Part shown: piece by piece, positions 10,208-22,866 of the stretch
Layout: every line of letters starts with the position of its first letter
Numbering within the stretch: position 1 is the first letter of the stretch
Source: Symbiodinium natans
Taxonomy: Eukaryota > Sar > Dinophyceae > Suessiales > Symbiodiniaceae
DNA length: 64,000 nt
Reading direction: 5' to 3'
NCBI GenBank assembly: GCA_905221605.1
Contig: CAJNDS010000566.1
Span: 47,928 to 111,927 of the forward strand
Made by a program: the position numbers and the translations under genes
Notes under the pieces: generated by a model
Told to the model about the DNA's origin: nothing
Database searches by the model: none
The model's input: the letters and a program-made list of their open reading frames with translations, nothing else

Positions 10208-11635
10208 TGCTGCTGACACAACCTGTAGGATGCGTGGGGGGGCCTTTCAATTGGCATACGCGCCAGGCAGAGGAGCAGGCCGTAAACTTCTTCTCATGTG
10301 AGGTCTCGCAACTCAGCCCCACTCATGCATATGCAAGTGACCTGCTCGAGCAGTGCACAGCCGAAGAGAAGGCATGCATTTGGTGCCGTCTTGATGCTTG
10401 CTCCTGCTGTGCTGCCGTTTCTTTGTCGGCTCAGTCGTGAGCCGGCCCCTGATACAGCTTGCAGCTGGCAATGGCCATAGAAGAGGCCGGATGAGCATGA
10501 TGGCACAAACTGGGATGCCCCACGTCAAGCTTGAACCAAGAAGCGCAGCTTTTTGCTGTCTCTGTTTCAGGGCCAGAAAGGAGAGCCTGCGTCTCAGATG
10601 ATAGCGCTTGAATCGAGCCTTGTGTTGGCAGCACAATTGATTTCCAAACGCGAAAAAAGCAGATGCGGAGGCCAGCTAAGAAGAAAACGAAGAAAGCCAG
10701 GCAAGCCGAAGAGAAAAAAGGCCCACACAGCTTGTTGTGATTGGTCGCTCACCTGCATGAAGTGGTGCCTGCCAGATGACCGACAGATTCGTTTCCGAAA
10801 TTATATCCCACGAACGCTGTGGTCTCAGAATGGACTGGGGCGTCCCTCCAAGTATCCCCTGCCAGCAACAACACTTGGTACCCACTTGGTCCAGCTCCTC
10901 GGTTCGTGGCTCCTTCAACAAGTATCCCTTGAGTCATTGAGACAGTCTTCAGGCATGGTCAAGTGCCCAGCCGTCGCTGTGAGTTAGGCCAGAGCTCCGG
11001 GATTTTTGCATGCCAAAGCCCTGTCCTTAATCTCTGGCACCGTGAATACTCATGATCGCGTGATTTCGTATGACGTGCGTCCTTCGCCTGGTATTGCTTA
11101 GGATCACATCTGCCGACATTGAGGTGCGGCATCCTTCCATGTGAATTGTGGAATCGGCTCTGCTGACTTCTGTAGAGCAGGCAGACATTGACAAAGAAAT
11201 CCAAGAGGCTATCACAGCAGCTGAGGCTGGAGAGAGCTTGGCTGGTCTCGCTATGAATTCGGCGCGAGTTGGTTCTTTTAGGGCTGGGTTTCTATTTTAT
11301 GTGCTGGGGTGCTCGAGATGCATGTTCGCCGGGTTTTGTTTTCATTCTGCCAGTTTGTTCTTTAGGTGCGGCGCCTTCCCTTTCTTGTCGGAATGTGCCG
11401 TTTGTACGTATTTTAGGCCCAGGCATCAAGAGTTCGCGTTTTGGAGTTTCTAGGTTAGGGTTTGGCGCAGCCATTGTCCAGGTTTCTAATGTTTTCTACA
11501 TTGACATCCCAAAAGATCAAAAATTGAGCTTTGAACAGACTCAACAAGCAAGTCGAGGAAACTCAGAAAGCTCAAACTAACCATCGTGGTCGCTGCCATC
11601 ATCATGAGAACCGTAGCTGGTTTTCTTTGGAGGTG
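10208..11635. other. Mostly unassigned; one exon-like stretch
   Basis: A plus-strand stretch at 11148-11250 reads VEQADIDKEIQEAITAAEAG and looks like a helical exon, but no family was recognised. The remainder shows nothing definite. Confidence 0.35.
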
Positions 11636-11736
11636 CCCTAAACCCTAAACCCTAAACCCTAAACCCCAAACCCTAAATCCTAAACCCTAAACCCTAAACC
11701 CTAAACCCTGGATCCTAAACCCGAAACCCTAAACCC
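11636..11736 (+). repeat. Telomere-like block, CCCTAAA orientation
   Basis: About 14 CCCTAAA units with a few variants (CCCCAAA, TCCTAAA, CCCGAAA). Confidence 0.95.
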
Positions 11737-13012
<1,276 letters not shown>

Positions 13013-13529
13013 CAGAGCAGCAGCAGAGCAGCAGTAGCAGGAGGGGAAGAGCAGCAGGAATAGGGAAAAGCAGCAGGAAGAGGGAAGAGCAGCAGGAAGA
13101 GCAGCAGGAAGGGCAGCAGGAAGAGCAGCAACAATGTTGGTGGTGTGTGGTGACGTGGGGATCGTGGGGTTTCGTGGGTGTTTGAGGGGGGCTTCAGTTC
13201 GGAGTTTGGCGACTTGGCGCGTGCTACGCACTTGGGCTAGCTTTGGTTGGCCGCGATTTACCCATTGAAGTCGAGCAATGAGCTTCTTTGTCAACGTCTC
13301 TTGTTCAAATTGCCGTTGCAATATCGCAGTACTCGTAGTTGCTGCTGCAGTGCCTCCTCTAGGTTGGCTTGAGGGAGCATCTCATGAACCTTGAACGCCA
13401 GGTATAAGTGCCTACGGTGCAACGGAAGTTTCTGCAGCGCTCGGTGCCAAAGAACGCACAAAGACGTCTCTCCCCCAGAAGAAGGGACTACTTTGGCGGA
13501 GTTTCCATGTTTGTGTGTATTCCGTGGAA

Positions 13530-13632
13530 CCCTAAACCCTGGCCCTAAACCCTAAACCCTAAACCCTAAACCGCCTAAACCCTAAACCCTAAACCTTAAA
13601 CTCTAGACCCTAGACCCTAAACCCTAAACCCT
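13530..13632 (+). repeat. Telomere-like block, CCCTAAA orientation
   Basis: About 13 CCCTAAA units with variants, including an ACCGCCTAAAC interruption that recurs in the block at 22695. Confidence 0.93.
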
Positions 13633-14473
13633 TGAGCTGTGTCGTCGGATGCCGTCGGTGGAAAGCATGCTCATCGAATCGAAATGACTGCATCAACCGG
13701 AACAGGGAATGTTCCCCTTCTACGAAGAGTCCTTCATCGGGTTTATACTCGGGGGTACACGAAAATCCCTCTTAAGGACTCTCAAGACCGATACCTGAAA
13801 ACCTCTGGGGCCTGTTCCTTTAGCACTTGCTTCTTCGTTAAATTAGCGGATCCATCCTGCTCCAAATGCCGGCTGATAAACGCTGCATGCAGCTTCAAAT
13901 CGGTTTTTCCCGTCAACGTTTCGGACAATGAAACGAGAAAATCTGCAGCCCTTCAGATGGTGTGCTTTAGTGTTCAAGGACTCGAGGTGCACGGTCGTTC
14001 CAACCCCTCGTTCCGGACTCATCTCGTCCGCGTTGGTCATGTGCCTAACATTCCCGAAATGTGTTACTGCTGGAGAGCCCCTGTGAGTAGTTGGTCCGGC
14101 AGCTCAGGCACTTTGCAGGTGACGGGCCGGGGCCGTGTGAGGGATATGCTGAAGGTGAGGAAAAATGGCTGACCCTTTGTGGTGACTTTGCTCCACTGTT
14201 CAGAGCATGGACCGTTCATGTCTTCAACGCTTCTTGACTTGCAGCCGCAGCGCCGCAGCGCTCAAGAACTTGAGGAGGGGTGGACCTTGGGGCTGGAGGC
14301 TCCAAGGTTCTAAGTTAACCTCCTTTCTAGTCTTTTTTCTGGCTGCGATCTTCCAGAGGCGGCATCCTTTTGTAGTGCGGAAGGATACCAGCAGCACTTG
14401 TTGGTGTTTGGCGTTGGTGAAGGTGCCTGCCTCTCCTTAGCATCTCGACTTCATCCTGACCGTTCCGCAGTAG

Positions 14474-14701
14474 CATACGCGCCATGCCGCTGCTAGCAGC
14501 TTTGAAGAAGAATCTTTCTGGCACCTTGGCAAAGGGCAAAGGTATGGTAAGAAACGGAGAGACATGATAAAGAGCACCCGGAAACGTGTTGCGGACAAAG
14601 GCGGCTCTTTCATGACATCGATGGTCAAGCCGTCTGGTGGAGATCAGCCGCCATCTGATGAGGAAGCAGACCCGCCGCAGCTTGGCAGTGGAGAGTTGAT
14701 G
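14474..14701 (+). CDS. Exon of an unidentified protein, basic then acidic
   Basis: After a CCGCAG acceptor-like site one frame reads FEEESFWHLGKGQRYGKKRR, continues through KSTRKRVADKGGSF and ends DEEADPPQLGSGELM at a GTAAGA donor (14702). The composition and donor look genuine. No family was recognised and neighbouring exons were not found. Confidence 0.45.
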
Positions 14702-14702
14702 G

Positions 14703-16119
14703 TAAGATGTCTGTGCTTGTACAACATGTAAGACACAAGGAAACAAAGATCCACGAACGTGCTTTTTTCCCGAAACAGGCTCGAGAGCTCCTCGTTGTAT
14801 GCCCAGCCATGCTGCAGGAGCTTTGCATATGAAGTCTGAAAACATTTTCCCAACACTAGCGAAAGAAAGATCATGGAAGCTAGCCACCGGGTGTGCGGGG
14901 TGTCCATCCAGGGGTGGTCAACATGCGGCCTAATCCCCTGGTTTGGGTGTCTCACCCGATGGTTGTTGAGGTCCGAAACGGTACCCAAAGCTTGCATTTC
15001 ACCAAGGGGACGCTTGGCGTAAGCGCCTCAAGCCCAAAGCCCAACCTCCTCGAATCCTCAAATCCTCAACTCATCTCAACCCCAAACCGCCAAACCTAAG
15101 TTTACTTCAAGCTTTGAATTCAGCCCAAAGCTTGGAACATAGTGCTAGATTGAGGTTCTACAACCTAGATATATGTCCGCCGAGAGAGGCCACGAAAGTT
15201 TCGCGAAAGGAAAACACAATATATCCGCGAAGAGGAAGATGAAGCGAAGTCTTGATCAACCTGTTCAATCGCCAACGTCCGTCCCATTTCAGCATTCTCG
15301 TTCCACATCGTTCCACGCCTTTTTTCCAGCGAAGTGAATCGCTGTCATTGCTGTGGGTAGAAGCCTGCAAAGCCGTGCGGGTAGTGCCAAGGTCTCAAAT
15401 GAGCACGAGCTGTGCATCTGCTTCCCATCCATCACTCTCCTCTGGTGACATGCAGCGCGCTGAGCTTTCTTGCGCAACTGCTATCGAGCCATCGCCATCC
15501 CTCGGGGCAAGGTCGGGGCTACGAGTTGCCGATCTTGGCCAGGCCAACTCTTGAAAGGTGCGGAGGAGAGAGCGAGCACGGAATTCTTGTGATTCCAGGG
15601 AGCATGGTGGATATGTGTTACAGACATCCACGACGTCCAGAGCCTAGAAGCATGAGCCTGACCTGCGAATCTGCTCGGTCGCTACCCGTCAAGGCAACGA
15701 GCTCCGCAAACGTGTCCACTCCTCAGATCGCCATCAACCCCTTTTATTTTGTGGAATCTCCATGTGCTCAGTTGTGCAATGTTGCGCACTTGTCAAATTG
15801 AGAGCAAGCTTCGCTTCTCGGAGGGATTGGTTGACCGACCGCCTGTCTTCGACAGAGGGTGTCCCGGCCTCGGCTCTCTCTCGCTCTCTCTCGCTCTCGC
15901 TCGCTCTCGCTCGCTCGCTCTCTCTCCAGTTGCCTCATTCTCTGCCCGCTTTTCAGTCCTGCCGTCGTTAGTCGTAGGTCCTCCTTCTTTTGAACGTCTC
16001 TGCTTCAGCACTTACACTTCTCGTCACAGAGGCAGATGCAGCCGTTGTTTGGTCTCTGTATGAAAGGCTTTGGTGCAGGCGCTGGACCAGTGCTCGCAGG
16101 CCAGAACCTGCTGACTCTG
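14703..16119. other. No assignable gene
   Basis: It contains a CTCG/CT-rich stretch at 15882-15930. Frames at 15412-15801 (+) and elsewhere have no supporting motif. Confidence 0.4.
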
Positions 16120-16145
16120 GGTTTAGGGTTTAGGGTTTAGGGTTA
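16120..16145 (-). repeat. Short telomere-like block, TTTAGGG orientation
   Basis: Three to four TTTAGGG units. Confidence 0.9.
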
Positions 16146-16229
16146 GTCTAAGCTTCACCCGACCGTTCGTTGTGTGGGTTCGACAGCGGAACGCCATCAG
16201 ATCCAAGATCCCAAGAATTTGTGCACGGA

Positions 16230-16360
16230 TGCAACCGCAGACAGTCGCAGAATCTGTTGTCCAAACTTTGCACGGCGTCGTCAGAACTGTTGCACCTCCA
16301 ATTTTGGCAGGCAGGTGATGCTGAAGGCTCCTGTGGCAATGTCACGGCCTTTTTTCCAGA
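16230..16360 (+). CDS. Possible exon, unidentified
   Basis: One plus frame reads SQNLLSKLCTASSELLHLQF and continues GDAEGSCGNVTAFFPE. It is helical and plausible as an exon, but another frame is also open, so the assignment is weak. Confidence 0.28.
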
Positions 16361-16685
16361 GGTGCGCTGGCTTCCAATGCTTCCACACAGATGCATTTGG
16401 GCTTCGCCTTTTCTCAACCCGCGCAGGAGATGCCAAGATTAGGAAAGCTTAGGTGGGATGGTCTGTGCCCTGGTTGGCTTCTCTTGACACTGCCGTGCTT
16501 TGTTGCTTTGGTTGCTTTTGATGGCTTTTGTTGTGGTTTCATGCGCTGTTCCAGGTGATGGGCACTACGTCTTAGATCAGTTCCCGGGTGAGCACCCTCC
16601 AACCTTAGGTCAGGCGAGGTCTCCCTGCAGTGCCACCGTTTCCGCTGAAGCCCCTGGTGGAACACACGCGAGCCTGCATCGTGTC

Positions 16686-16732
16686 AGATCATCACGTACC
16701 TGAAGATGGTGGATGCCGAAATGGAGGCGTCC
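16686..16732 (+). CDS. Possible short exon, unidentified
   Basis: Between a GTGTCAG acceptor and a GTATGTGG donor the frame reads IITYLKMVDAEMEAS. The upstream frame PPFPLKPLVEHTRACIVSD (from about 16630) also looks coding but is not in phase, so the local structure is unresolved. Confidence 0.35.
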
Positions 16733-17498
16733 AGGTATGTGGTCCAGGTGACGTCTCATCGGAGGCTGGAGTCTCAGGCTGCAGTGTGTCGGGTGAAAAG
16801 ACTTGTCCTTTCACACGTCTCATCACGGTGCCTGATTGCCAGCGATTAAGGGCATGATCTCAGGACTTCTTAAGAGTCTTAAGGGAATCTGGAAAACCAC
16901 ATGAGCCTTGCATGAAGCTCTGCTTGGAGCCAGGCGTGCCGTCAGCGCCGTTCTGGCAGGGGCTGTTTTAGTGTTGGCGCGGGGCTTCACGCCTGAGGCC
17001 AGCACTTGAGAAGCCAATGCCAGGATGCCACATTCGCAATCACGTGAGTGACTTGCACCGTTGTTGCGCCGGTGTGTGTGTGTGGGGTTGTGTTGATAAA
17101 AGATGGAGGTCTACTTTTTCTGGTCTTGCTATTTTTTTCTACTGTTTTTTTGCTCTTCCCTTCCCTCTGTTTTGCCGCTTCTCTTCTTTTCTGCTTTCTG
17201 CTTCTCCGCCCTCCTTGCGTTGGGTGGGTCAGCAAGCCGTAAATATCAAAGTTTTGCGTATGGTCGCCATATGAATCCATGCTATCTCTTCTCCACCCCC
17301 TGTCCTTCCCTCCACTACAAAAACAGGGTTTTTAAGAAATAGATACACGGCGCTTTGGTTGTTGCCAAATGCACAAAGATGTTTGATGTTCCTGGGACAA
17401 GACGCGCTGTCAACAGCGTCCATGGCCATTGCAAGCATGGCCAAGCGATTGTAATGAATGCTTGAACCGTGTAAAGAGCAAAGAAACCTTCGGGCCGT

Positions 17499-17576
17499 TA
17501 ACCCTAAACCCTAAACCCTAAACCCGAAACTAAATCCTAAACCCTAAACCCTTAACCCTAAACCCTAAGCCCTAAA
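17499..17576 (+). repeat. Telomere-like block, CCCTAAA orientation
   Basis: About ten units. It is paired with an oppositely oriented block that begins 63 bp downstream. Confidence 0.93.
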
Positions 17577-17639
17577 ACGGCCGTGTGTGGACTTCTTTCT
17601 TGAAACCCACGGCTGCAGGGGGTAGAACTTAGAACTTCG

Positions 17640-17730
17640 GGTTAGGGTTGAGGGTTTAGGGTTTTTGGGTTTAGGGTTTAGGGCTTAGGGTTCAGGATTT
17701 CGGGTTTGGGGTTTCAGGGTGTACGGTTTA
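17640..17730 (-). repeat. Telomere-like block, TTTAGGG orientation
   Basis: Degenerate TTTAGGG units, with G-tract and TTCAGGG variants. Confidence 0.88.
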
Positions 17731-18153
17731 GAGCCATACTGTTACAATGTAAGAACATACTCGTAACAATGAAGATTATACAAAGATACACACACGCCAA
17801 GAAAGTTCCTTGACAGCTGTGCTGCTGTGTTCCGTAGGAACAACTAGCTCGACGCGAAGAAGCCGTGTCAAAAGAACGGAATTGTGCTGGAGCCTGCAGT
17901 AGTTCTAGGGCCCACAAAACCCCATTTTAACTCTGATTCCACTGAATACCTATGTCTGGTTGTGCTTTTGTCCCATGTTTCAAGCTATGCGGCCGCACCC
18001 ATATAGTTTTCTTAGCATATCTGGATATGTATAAATAATGCACATATATATATATACAAGTTGGGAAACCAAGGAACAAACAAGGACCAAAACGAAACTC
18101 CACCTGGTTGACAATTGACAGTGTCGCTCGAGCCTGTCCTTGTCCTTTGCCAG

Positions 18154-18262
18154 GAAGCCTGGGAACGAGTCCTTGCAGTCTGTGGCGAGCCAGAGAGCGA
18201 TGCCAAGGAGTCAAGTTGGGTGGTCACCAAGCTGATTGCGTCCTTGAGATGTCTCTCTGCCA
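18154..18262 (+). CDS. Possible exon, unidentified
   Basis: After TGCCAG the frame reads EAWERVLAVCGEPESDAKES and continues SWVVTKLIASLRCLSA before a CCAG boundary. Amphipathic helices are plausible. No family was recognised. Confidence 0.4.
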
Positions 18263-18419
18263 GGCTGCATGGGATCGTTTTCCTCCGCCGTTTTCGAACA
18301 CAGGCCGGAAGCTGCACTGGGCCTGCTTCTTCGTGCCTGCACCATGAAGAGATCTTTCTTGCAGGAGAGACTGGACCCACATCTCTCACAGTGTATGACT
18401 GCTTGAGAGGCGTATGATC

Positions 18420-19457
18420 CGCGGTTGAGCGTCAAGTAGGGCCAAGTAGGGCCAGCCAGCTCTGCAAAAAGTTTCCTTTGAGGCTTGGCAGCGGCCAGGG
18501 AGAAGAACTGGTTAGAGGAGAAATGCATAGAAATGCCACCGGTGTCTTTGTGGGTATCTCCGGTTTCCTTCACACAAGACTCATGAAGCGGTCTGCGCAG
18601 TGAAAAAGGCCACTTGGGGGGTGGTCGTGCGTGCATCGCGCTAGCAGGACTATCACCTCTTTGACGTAGAAGCTTGGAAGCTTATGCGGGAGAAGTTCGA
18701 CGCTTCCTGGTTGATTCCAGGCTGGCGCTGAACAAATAGGGGGGGTGGCTTCCTTATTGTCGGTTGTGCCCGAGCCTTGCGGAGCCTTGCCGCAAGTTGC
18801 CAGGCGAAATTTTGGCTATGGCAAACCCCTTGGGAACTTCCCAGAATCCGCGCTTTCCCGGACTACTGGAGAGAGGCCGGCGCAGCATGGTGCTGGTGCG
18901 GGACGGTCTGTGCGAATCTGTGCGATGCAACATCTGTGAGGACCTCCACCTGATCAGAGGCGGGAGCCTTACAACATAGGCTTACGAGAAGTTTCAATAT
19001 GTGCCCTGGCATGAGTAGCGATGAGGCTGCCGGAAGAGTATCTGATAACCTCCGACTCGAGCAGGGACCTTGAAAAGCACATTGCCAAACTCACTCGCTG
19101 CATGCATTTGTTGTGTTGAGGTGGCAGCCTTGCAGCGCGCGCTGAGGCAAGCAAGTGTCATTGTTGTTGAAGTTGTAGGCACTTGGCATCCTGCCTATTT
19201 TTTTTGGTTGTCTTGTTCTGCTTTGAGGCTGCTGACTCGAAGCGACAAGGCCCTTCGGGAGGCCTGCGGAGGGTTCAGGAGGTAGAACGCAACACGGGAC
19301 ACACGGACACACTGGACACACTTCCAAGTTGCTGGTGGTGCAGACACGCCACAGGGTTTGCCAGAGAAAGGTGATGCTGGCAGCCTCTTCAACATTCCGG
19401 TGCCAGACGAGACTTCTAAAGGCTGGGTGAGAATTGAAGTTTCGGACAGCTGGGCTC
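18420..19457. other. No assignable gene
   Basis: Short frames on both strands without motifs. Confidence 0.4.
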
Positions 19458-19604
19458 CCCAAACCCTAAACCCTAAACCCTAAACCCTAAACCCTAAACC
19501 CTAAACCCTAAACCCTAAACCCTAAACCCTAAACCCTAAACCCCAAACCCTAAACCCTAAACCCTAAACCCTAAACCCCAAACCCTAACCCCTAACCCCT
19601 AAAT
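19458..19604 (+). repeat. Telomere-like block, CCCTAAA orientation
   Basis: About 20 units, among the longest and cleanest blocks in the window. Confidence 0.96.
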
Positions 19605-19736
19605 GCCACGCGATCCCAAGAGCCCACGGGGCCTGGCATCGGTGGGCTGCTTCGATCTGCTTCGATGCGGCCTGCAGCTGGCCTTTGCCCAGTCCCCCAA
19701 TGATGTCAAGCCCTAAGAGGCTTTATCCGTCCATGG

Positions 19737-19985
19737 AGGGGGTGGTAGGCGTGGGGGGGGGGGGGGGGGTGTCCATGGCTCTTGCGGGGGTAGGGGTGGT
19801 GAGGGGGTCTGGAGGTGGTGGGGGTCTGGGGGTTGGAGGGGTGGTGAGTGCAAGGTCCGGCTGTTGGGGGGGTCTACTAGGGGTGGGTCTAAAAATGGTA
19901 GGGTCTAGAGGTGTGGGGGTTTAGCGGTGGTAGGGGTGGTGGGAGGCGGTTTAGGGGTGGTAGGGGTGGTGAGGGTCTAGGGCCG
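19737..19985. repeat. G-rich degenerate minisatellite with G18 run
   Basis: GGTGGTAGGGGTGGTGAGGG-type units follow a long G run (about 19751-19769). Closely spaced G tracts could fold into quadruplexes. Confidence 0.85.
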
Positions 19986-20149
19986 GTTGGGGGTGCCAAC
20001 GCGCAAAAAGTAAAGAGACTCACAAAAAACCCAGAAAAGCGCAAACCACGAGAAAAATGCAAACAACGAGAGAGCACCAAGCCAAAATCCAAAAAAACAC
20101 AATATTTCAGGATTGTCTGCAGAGTTCCAAGAGATTACTTCTACAATTA

Positions 20150-20242
20150 TGAACTTGTTTATTCATTTATTTATTTATGAATTTATTTATTTGTTTAGGT
20201 ATTTATTTATGTATTTTTGTGTTTATTTCTTTATTTATGTGT
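20150..20242. repeat. (ATTT)n microsatellite
   Basis: Interrupted TTTA/ATTT repeats, followed by a CTTCTT stretch near 20266. Confidence 0.88.
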
Positions 20243-21041
20243 CTATTCATTGTTTATTGACCATTTCTTCTTCTTCTTCTGCTTATTATTTGTTAGTTGT
20301 TATCCATTATTTTTTTGCTAATTAACTATTGCTATTCTTTTCTGGTTTTTGGGTTTTTTCGCGCCATGAATTCCAGGATTCCTGCGTTTTCGTGGTTTCT
20401 TCTGCTTTTTTTGTGGCACCGAGAGCTCAAGAGTCCCGGATTTTTTTTTTCTTCGGGTTCTTCGTAGGTTTCCTTTGACGAGTTTGGGAATTGGCCGCGA
20501 AATAAATTCAGGGACGCAGAAGTGCATGTTGTAGTTTCATGCAAAACAATACTGAATGAGGTAAAGTGTTTTACTAGAACGCAAAAGGTTTTATTGGGAA
20601 GCAGGGTCGAGGTGGAAGTGAGGGAGGCGGTGGGGGTGACAGATGCATGGAAACCAATACCAACGTGCACGGAAGATCATTCAAATCCCCCAAAATGGGG
20701 GAGATTTGCCCTTCCCAGGTCAGACGTACGGGGCTCCATGCTGTCCAGGGGGGGACACAGGGATCGGTGCCTTGTGGATGCAGGCTCGTCCTGGAAGCTT
20801 CCCTTTTCGAGGTTCGGGAACGTTGGCTTATTGCTGTGCATCTCGTTCGGGTCGATTTGAGCCAAGACCTGGGCAGCTAGGTCGGCGGAGCTCGAACGTC
20901 TGGAAGCAGACACCTTCATATCTTTGATGCTTCGGAGTAAAGTTTATGAAGTGACAAGGCCACATACTCAGCATCAGGGAGAGTGTTCCTGGGCAAAAAC
21001 CTGCTGGTGACTGGATTGTCCAGGCTCAATTACGATTATGA

Positions 21042-21332
21042 ATGCAAAGATCAAGACAAGTACGAGAAGGCACGCCCTCGCAACATTCGTGGATCGTGGT
21101 CGCTGTTTGGGCCCGCCAGGCATTTTTGAAGCACGGTCTTCGAGTTCATTACGTTCCTTTCACAGATGGGGACATTCCCTCCAAGGTCGCAGTCGCTGCT
21201 TCATCACCAAACGCCCGGAACGTAACAAGGGCAGACACGCAGTTTTTTGAACTTGCAGCAGACTTGCAGGCTGTCGTGCAGGAGTTCTTGAAACAATGTG
21301 CCCACCTCAGTTCGATGTCAATGTGGCTTTGA
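21042..21332 (+). CDS. Possible exon, unidentified
   Basis: The frame contains ARQAFLKHGLRVHYVPFTDG, then ADTQFFELAADLQAVVQEFL. The second part is a convincing helix. Family unknown; boundaries not defined. Confidence 0.35.
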   Translation: MQRSRQVREGTPSQHSWIVVAVWARQAFLKHGLRVHYVPFTDGDIPSKVAVAASSPNARNVTRADTQFFELAADLQAVVQEFLKQCAHLSSMSMWL

Positions 21333-22211
21333 TCAGTCCCTATCTGTGAACCCGCCGCGAAGGCAAGAAAGCCCTGCAGAAAGATGCGACAATTGCCCTC
21401 CACTGCATGGGAGGCATGGGGAGGCGTGGTGCTGTTGCTCGGTACCAGCGGGAAAGTTCTCGTGCTTCTCGCATATTTCAGGACGGGAGTGATGGCCGGT
21501 GTTTGCCTCAGGAGAAGGAACTGTCGCTCGTGTTCAATTTTTGGGGCGACAGCAATGCGGCTGCGGTGAGCCGCTGAAAGCATCCCGCAAAGCTCTCTCA
21601 TCCATCTCTCTCTCTCCCTCCCTCTCCCGCATCGGTCATCCAGAACTAAGATGGCTCGCAGAAATTTGTGCGTACCAACAAACCGCCTTTGCAGAACTGG
21701 GCCAGAACAAAGCTGAATCTGTCGGCTGTTGGGGCATCGGGCATTGTTGGGGCCGATCAGGCCTTTGCAGGGCGGAAGCCGAAATGGCATAACAATCGCA
21801 ATAAAAAAAAATAATTAAAAAGAAATGATAATTATAAAGGCAATCAGAGTTTTCCATGCATGTATACATATATACAGCCCTAAAGAGTGTTGGCCAAATT
21901 AAAGCTTTGAGTAGTTCGGCAGAGCTTTGACACTCAGCATGATTTGGTTTCGGGGGCAGATGTCGGCAGACTTTCAAAGTGCGACATGCGGGCATGTGCA
22001 CAAAAAGTGCATATTCATCTATATCCCCCTTGGGAATTATTTCTTTGTTTATATAAAACACCAAAGGATATTAAAAATACTATTCTTATTAAGGTTCTAA
22101 GGGGAGGTATAGTCATGCGCAGCTACGCTTTGCAGCCCAACCCAGGCGCCCACGCGGCTGCACACCATCGCGTTGATGGGCTCCTGGGATCATCATAAGC
22201 TTTCTCATGGC

Positions 22212-22250
22212 GGTTTAGGGTTTAGGGTTTAGGGTTGAGGGTTTAGGGCT
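22212..22250 (-). repeat. Short telomere-like block, TTTAGGG orientation
   Basis: Five to six units. Confidence 0.92.
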
Positions 22251-22371
22251 TCAGGAATCTTCATGCTGATGGCAGCATATTTTTGCCCATATGTGTGTTT
22301 TATGGCTCGTGGTCTGTAGCGAGGAAAGCTTTCCATGGCTGGACTCGCATATGCCGACCGGGCACCGTGCA

Positions 22372-22509
22372 GACAGTGAAGCAGGAGGCCGCATTGGCAA
22401 CTGAAGAGATACAAAGCTTCCCATGTGAATTGCTGAAGTGCGAAGATGTTTCAAGTGATCGCCGACTTTCAAATGCCCAATTGCAGGGGGACAGCTTCCT
22501 CCCTTCAGG
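22372..22509 (+). CDS. Possible exon, unidentified
   Basis: The frame reads TVKQEAALATEEIQSFPCEL, then LKCEDVSSDRRLSNAQLQGD, ending near a TTCAGGTG boundary. Not recognised. Confidence 0.38.
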
Positions 22510-22694
22510 TGTTCCTGCGCAACTTGGACTGCCCCGACGTGCTCCGAGTGGAAATCTAAGTTTTTCGCTATGGCAGGACAGTAGAATTCCTGTTTGCTGG
22601 AATCTTCGAAAGGGGACAACACCTCTGAGGTTTCCAGTGTCAGGAGCCTGCTGGGACGAATCAGGCGCAACGCAATGATGGCAGCCGAGTAGGC

Positions 22695-22866
22695 CCTTAA
22701 CCCTAAACCCTAAACCCTAAACCCTAAACCCTAAACCCTAAACCCTAAACCCTAAACCCTAAACCCTCAACTCTAAACCCTCAACCCTAAACCTTAAACC
22801 CTAGCCCCTAGACCCTAAACCCTAAACCGCCTAAACCCTAAACCCTAAACTCTGAACCCTAAACCC
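22695..22866 (+). repeat. Telomere-like block, CCCTAAA orientation
   Basis: About 24 units, degenerate after 22780 (CCCTCAA, CCTTAAA, CCCTAGA variants). Confidence 0.95.
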
